A stretch of 64,000 bases of DNA. Origin: Nocardioides luti (GTDB lineage Bacteria; Actinomycetota; Actinomycetes; Propionibacteriales; Nocardioidaceae). Location: contig NZ_JACKXE010000001.1 in NCBI RefSeq assembly GCF_014212315.1, forward strand, positions 3,472,001-3,536,000, written 5' to 3'. Positions 61,043-64,000 of the stretch are shown piece by piece. A model generated the notes under the pieces. It was not told where the DNA came from. It made no database searches and saw nothing but the letters and a program-made list of their open reading frames with translations. How positions within the stretch are numbered: position 1 is the stretch's first letter; each line of letters starts with the position of its first letter. The position numbers were made by a program, and so were the translations under genes.

Positions 61043-61369
61043 GTGCCTCAGCAGGGATGGAGCAAGAAGCGCGAGCGGCAGTACGACGCGATCAAGGACG
61101 GGCTCGAGGAGCGCGGCCGCGACGAGGACGTGGCGGCCGAGATCGCGGCGCGGACCGTGAACAAGGCCCGGGCCCGGGCCGGGGAGTCGGCGACCGCCAG
61201 CCGGACGTCGACCGAGGACATCTCCTCCGGACGCCGCGGCGGGCTCCGGTCGCACTCCGGAGCGGCCGGCCGGACCCGTGACCAGCTCTACGCCGAGGCC
61301 CGCAAGCGCAACATCGCGGGGCGCTCCTCGATGACGAAAGCGGAGCTCGAGCGTGCTCTCGACGACTGA
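61043..61369 (+). CDS. Small basic protein with Rho_N/SAP-like C-terminus
   Basis: 108 residues. GTG start with GGAGGAG 6-12 nt upstream. N-terminal half is charged helix with WSKKRERQYDAIKDGLEERGRDEDVAAEIAARTVNKARA, a motif found in proteins annotated plasmid stabilisation protein; the C-terminus TRDQLYAEARKRNIAGRSSMTKAELERALDD is a Rho N-terminal/SAP-type nucleic-acid-binding helix pair. No toxin partner is present, so plasmid maintenance is unlikely. DNA or RNA binding is plausible. Located before the sigma factor gene. Confidence 0.82.
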   Translation: MPQQGWSKKRERQYDAIKDGLEERGRDEDVAAEIAARTVNKARARAGESATASRTSTEDISSGRRGGLRSHSGAAGRTRDQLYAEARKRNIAGRSSMTKAELERALDD

Positions 61370-61415
61370 ATCCACTCACCCAGCGGGGTGTGGCACCCAG
61401 GAGAGGGCACTGTCA

Positions 61416-62267
61416 GTGTCATTTGTTGTGGCTTCAACCAATGCACCACCTCTGACCGCTCCCGGAGCGGTCGCCCATCCGCAAGCCCAACCGGCCCCTG
61501 AACCCGGCCCCGCACGATCGCACCGCCGCACCGAGACCGCCCGCCTCCTGCTGGAGGCCGCCGGCACCACCGACGACCACGAGCGCACCCGCCTCGAGGA
61601 AGAGGCGATCCGCCTCAACATGGGCGTCGCCGTCGAGATCGCCCGCCGCTACCACGGCCGAGGCATCGCCGGCGACGACCTGGACCAGGTCGCCTACCTC
61701 GGCCTCGTGAAGGCCGTCCGGGGCTTCGACCCCACGCACGGCTCCGACTTCCTCAGCTTCGCCGTCCCCACGATGCGCGGCGAGATCCGACGCTACTTCC
61801 GCGACTTCGGCTGGACCGTCCGGCCGCCCCGCTCCGTGCAGGAGCTCCAGGCCAAGATCACGGCCGCCGAGAGCGAGATGTACCAGTCCCTCGGCCGCTC
61901 CCCGCGCCCCTCCGAGCTGGCCGAGCACCTCGGGGTCGACCTCGACCTCGTCGTCGACTCGCTGGCCGCCAACGGCTGCTTCTCGCCCGTCTCGCTCGAC
62001 GCCCCCGTCGGCGAGGGTGAGCGCTCGCCCTCCGAGCGGCTCGGCGGCTGGGACGCCGCCTTCGGCAGCGCCGAGGCGCGTGTCGCCCTCCAGCCCCTCC
62101 TGGCCACGCTCACCGAGCGCGAGCGCAAGATCCTCGAGATGCGCTTCGTCGGCGGCTGCACGCAGGCCGAGATCGGCGCCGAGGTCGGCGTGACGCAGAT
62201 GCAGGTCTCGCGGCTGCTCGCCCGGATCCTCACCCGCCTGCGCCGGCGGCTCGAGGACGCCGCCTGA
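61416..62267 (+). CDS. RNA polymerase sigma factor, SigF/SigB type (group 3)
   Basis: 283 residues from the GTG at 61416, with GGAGAGG about 10 nt upstream; other GTG codons nearby are possible starts. Region 2 (LNMGVAVEIARRYHGRGIAGDDLDQVAYLGLVKAVRGFDPTHGSDFLSFAVPTMRGEIRRYFRDFGW), region 3 (YQSLGRSPRPSELAEHLGVDLDLV) and region 4 (LTERERKILEMRFVGGCTQAEIGAEVGVTQMQVSRLLARILTRLR) are all intact. SigF/SigB factors direct general stress responses and are normally held by an anti-sigma factor from a linked gene. None is seen here: the upstream gene is a Rho_N-type protein and the downstream one paaI. Confidence 0.93.
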   Translation: MSFVVASTNAPPLTAPGAVAHPQAQPAPEPGPARSHRRTETARLLLEAAGTTDDHERTRLEEEAIRLNMGVAVEIARRYHGRGIAGDDLDQVAYLGLVKAVRGFDPTHGSDFLSFAVPTMRGEIRRYFRDFGWTVRPPRSVQELQAKITAAESEMYQSLGRSPRPSELAEHLGVDLDLVVDSLAANGCFSPVSLDAPVGEGERSPSERLGGWDAAFGSAEARVALQPLLATLTERERKILEMRFVGGCTQAEIGAEVGVTQMQVSRLLARILTRLRRRLEDAA

Positions 62268-62290
62268 GGCTGTCGGGCTAGCCTGACGGC

Positions 62291-62740
62291 GTGACTCCCG
62301 AGCAGATCGCCCGCGGCAGCGCGGAGGCGATGTGGGCCGAGGACCGCGCCAGCCAGGCGCTCGGCATGACCCTCGACGAGGTCGGCCCCGGCACCGCCAC
62401 GCTGCGGATGACCGTCCGCGACGACATGGTCAACGGGCACGACATCGGGCACGGCGGGCTCACCTTCACGCTGGCGGACTCGGCGTTCGCCTTCGCGTGC
62501 AACTCCTACAACCGCCGCACCGTCGCGGCCGGGGCGGAGATCCGCTTCCGTGCCCCGACCCGGGCCGGTGACGAGCTGGTCGCGGTCGCCGTCGAGCGCG
62601 AGCGGGTCGGCCGGGACGGGACGTACGACGTCACCGTGACCGCGGGCGAGACGGTCGTGGCAACGTTCGTCGGCCGGTCCAAGGAGATCGGCGGCGCCTT
62701 CTGGGGCGAGACGGGGAGCGAGGCGCCCGGTGGCCGGTGA
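62291..62740 (+). CDS. paaI: Hydroxyphenylacetyl-CoA thioesterase PaaI
   Basis: 149 residues. Hotdog thioesterase with the PaaI signature DMVNGHDIGHGGLTFTLADSAFAFACNSYN, holding the catalytic Asp and the CoA-binding glycines. It rescues CoA from dead-end hydroxylated intermediates of phenylacetate breakdown. TAGCCT at 62279-62284 lies 6 nt before the GTG start (leaderless). The 3' end overlaps paaK by 11 bp. Confidence 0.93.
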   Translation: MTPEQIARGSAEAMWAEDRASQALGMTLDEVGPGTATLRMTVRDDMVNGHDIGHGGLTFTLADSAFAFACNSYNRRTVAAGAEIRFRAPTRAGDELVAVAVERERVGRDGTYDVTVTAGETVVATFVGRSKEIGGAFWGETGSEAPGGR

Positions 62741-64000
62741 GATCCCGGACCTCGACCGTGCCGGGCTCGAGGCCCTCCAGCTGGAGCGGCTGCGCGACAC
62801 CCTGCGCCGTGCCCACGAGCACGTGCCGCACTACCGACGCGCGTTCGCGGACGCCGGGGTCACGCCCGACGACCTGCACACGCTGGCGGACCTCGCCCGG
62901 TTCCCCTTCACGGCCAAGGCCGACCTCCGCGACAACTACCCCTTCGGCATGTTCGCGGTGCCCCGCGAGGACGTCTCCCGGGTCCACGCCAGCAGCGGCA
63001 CCACCGGCAAGCCCACCGTCGTCGGCTACACCCGCGAGGACCTCGACACCTGGGCCGAGGTGATGGCGCGCTCGATCCGCGCCGCCGGTGGCCGCCCGGG
63101 CGACCTCGTGCACGTGGCCTACGGCTACGGCCTGTTCACCGGCGGCCTCGGCGCGCACTACGGCGCCGAGCGGCTCGGCTGCACCGTGGTGCCCGTCAGC
63201 GGCGGGATGACCGAGCGCCAGGTCCAGCTCATCGTCGACTTCCGGCCCCGCGTGATCATGGTGACCCCGTCGTACTTCCTCGCGATCCTCGACGAGATGG
63301 ACGCCCAGGGCATCGACCCGCGCAGCACCTCGCTCGAGGTGGGCATCTTCGGTGCGGAGCCGTGGACCGACGAGATGCGCCGGGCGGTCGAGCGCCGCTC
63401 CGGGCTGCGGGCCGTCGACATCTACGGCCTGTCGGAGGTGATGGGCCCGGGCGTCTCGCAGGAGGCGGGGGAGACCCAGGACGGCCTGCACGTGTGGGAG
63501 GACCACTTCCTCCCCGAGGTCATCGACCCGGTCACCCACGAGGTGCTGCCCGACGGCGAGGAGGGTGAGCTGGTGTTCACCTCGCTCACCAAGCAGGCGA
63601 TGCCCGTCGTCCGCTACCGGACGCGCGACCTGACCCGGCTGCTCCCCGGGACGGCGTACCCCGCCTTCCGCAGGATGCAGAAGGTCACCGGCCGCACCGA
63701 CGACATGATGATCGTGCGCGGGGTGAACGTCTTCCCGACCCAGGTCGAGGAGCAGATCCTCGCGGTCGAGGGGCTCGCCCCGCACTACCTCTGCGTGCTG
63801 ACCCGTCCCGGCAACCTCGACGAGCTCACCGTGCAGGTCGAGGCCGCGGAGGCGTCGTACGACGCCGGGCGCGCCGACCTGCTGGGCGCCGAGCTCGCCG
63901 GGCGGGTCAAGAGCCGGATCGGGGTCACCGCCCGCGTCGAGGTGCTGGCACCGCACGCCCTCGAGCGCTCGCTCGGCAAGGCGAAGCGGATCAGCGACCG
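62730..64000 (+). CDS. paaK: Phenylacetate--CoA ligase PaaK (runs off the window)
   Basis: At least 423 residues, 3' end missing. Activates phenylacetate to phenylacetyl-CoA with ATP, the first step of aerobic phenylacetate degradation. HASSGTTGKPTVVGYTREDLDTWAEVMARS (AMP loop), AYGYGLFTGGLGAHYGAERLGCTVVPVSGG, DIYGLSEVMGPGVSQE and GRTDDMMIVRGVNVFPTQVEEQIL are diagnostic. The frame is open to the window edge at ...GKAKRISDR, which in relatives lies within a few residues of the C-terminus. GTG at 62730 is preceded by GGAGCGAGG and overlaps paaI by 11 bp. Confidence 0.94.
   Translation, partial: MAGEIPDLDRAGLEALQLERLRDTLRRAHEHVPHYRRAFADAGVTPDDLHTLADLARFPFTAKADLRDNYPFGMFAVPREDVSRVHASSGTTGKPTVVGYTREDLDTWAEVMARSIRAAGGRPGDLVHVAYGYGLFTGGLGAHYGAERLGCTVVPVSGGMTERQVQLIVDFRPRVIMVTPSYFLAILDEMDAQGIDPRSTSLEVGIFGAEPWTDEMRRAVERRSGLRAVDIYGLSEVMGPGVSQEAGETQDGLHVWEDHFLPEVIDPVTHEVLPDGEEGELVFTSLTKQAMPVVRYRTRDLTRLLPGTAYPAFRRMQKVTGRTDDMMIVRGVNVFPTQVEEQILAVEGLAPHYLCVLTRPGNLDELTVQVEAAEASYDAGRADLLGAELAGRVKSRIGVTARVEVLAPHALERSLGKAKRISD

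Noticed and set aside
61043..61369. Toxin-antitoxin or plasmid-stability module
   Set aside because: No partner gene with 4-10 bp spacing and the C-terminus is a Rho_N/SAP-type helix pair; the family name is historical.

Overview
The window is a stretch of GC-rich actinobacterial chromosome. Third codon positions are almost all G or C, GTG starts are common, many genes appear to be read from leaderless transcripts (a TAnnnT -10 box 6-7 nt before the start codon), and there is a SigF/SigB-type sigma factor and a 13E12-type HNH gene. Protein styles (paired secreted SpoIID proteins, a cyclase-ATPase giant, DUF222/HNH variant) suggest the Nocardioides group (family Nocardioidaceae). That placement is inference; no rRNA or tRNA gene is present to confirm it. 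No transposase, prophage, CRISPR array or assembly-line biosynthetic cluster is visible.

The backbone is housekeeping carbon and lipid metabolism, with gene content recalling the Mycobacterium tuberculosis Rv3274c-Rv3303c region (fadE25, purE, purK, GtrA, PH-domain protein, birA, accD5-accE5, maf, accA3, sigF, lpdA). Here these genes are spread over 60 kb with lineage-specific insertions.

Layout. 0-3.4 kb: gamma-glutamylcyclotransferase-like gene, dihydrolipoamide dehydrogenase and an overlapping LpdA-like quinone reductase without the redox disulfide. 3.4-10 kb: conserved hypothetical, then two secreted SpoIID/LytB paralogues on either side of a 1,067-residue cyclase-ATPase regulator. 10-18.7 kb: pyruvate carboxylase, an RTX-like secreted protein with no timely stop codon, two coupled bacterial PH-domain membrane proteins, and a biotin carboxylase/BCCP subunit. 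18.8-28.9 kb: secreted phosphoesterase-like protein, large secreted zinc protease, acyl-CoA dehydrogenase, lipoprotein, LexA-box-driven DUF222/HNH protein, a cyclase-domain membrane protein with a coupled partner, and an OFA-family MFS transporter with its 33-residue small subunit. 28.9-35 kb: GtrA, Maf, then a tight operon (methyltransferase, GT2, NAD-dependent epimerase, large multi-pass membrane protein) with every junction a 4-bp overlap, which looks like lipid-linked sugar or surface glycan synthesis. 35-42 kb: TetR/DHA2 efflux pair, GH6 lipoprotein, response regulator with a long Pro/Gln linker, lipoprotein, membrane GT2 synthase. 42-50.3 kb: acyl-CoA carboxylase epsilon and beta subunits facing biotin ligase, PH protein, adenylate cyclase, stand-alone winged-helix regulator, purK-purE, ArfB, CoA-binding protein, secreted Ig-like protein. 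50.3-64 kb: acyl-CoA dehydrogenase, two FMN alpha-hydroxyacid enzymes (one exported and apparently catalytically dead), RNase J, D-lactate/glycolate-type FAD oxidase, hydrolases, polysaccharide deacetylase plus a GtrA-glycosyltransferase fusion, sigma factor, and paaI-paaK running off the right end.

How it fits together: biotin enzymes (pyruvate carboxylase, acyl-CoA carboxylase alpha/beta/epsilon) sit with their biotin ligase; acyl-CoA dehydrogenases and lactate oxidases feed the same acetyl-/propionyl-CoA and pyruvate pools; three separate groups (30-35, 38-42 and 58-60 kb) build or modify envelope glycans; three class III cyclase-domain proteins, one response regulator, one orphan winged-helix regulator, one TetR and one sigma factor are the regulators.
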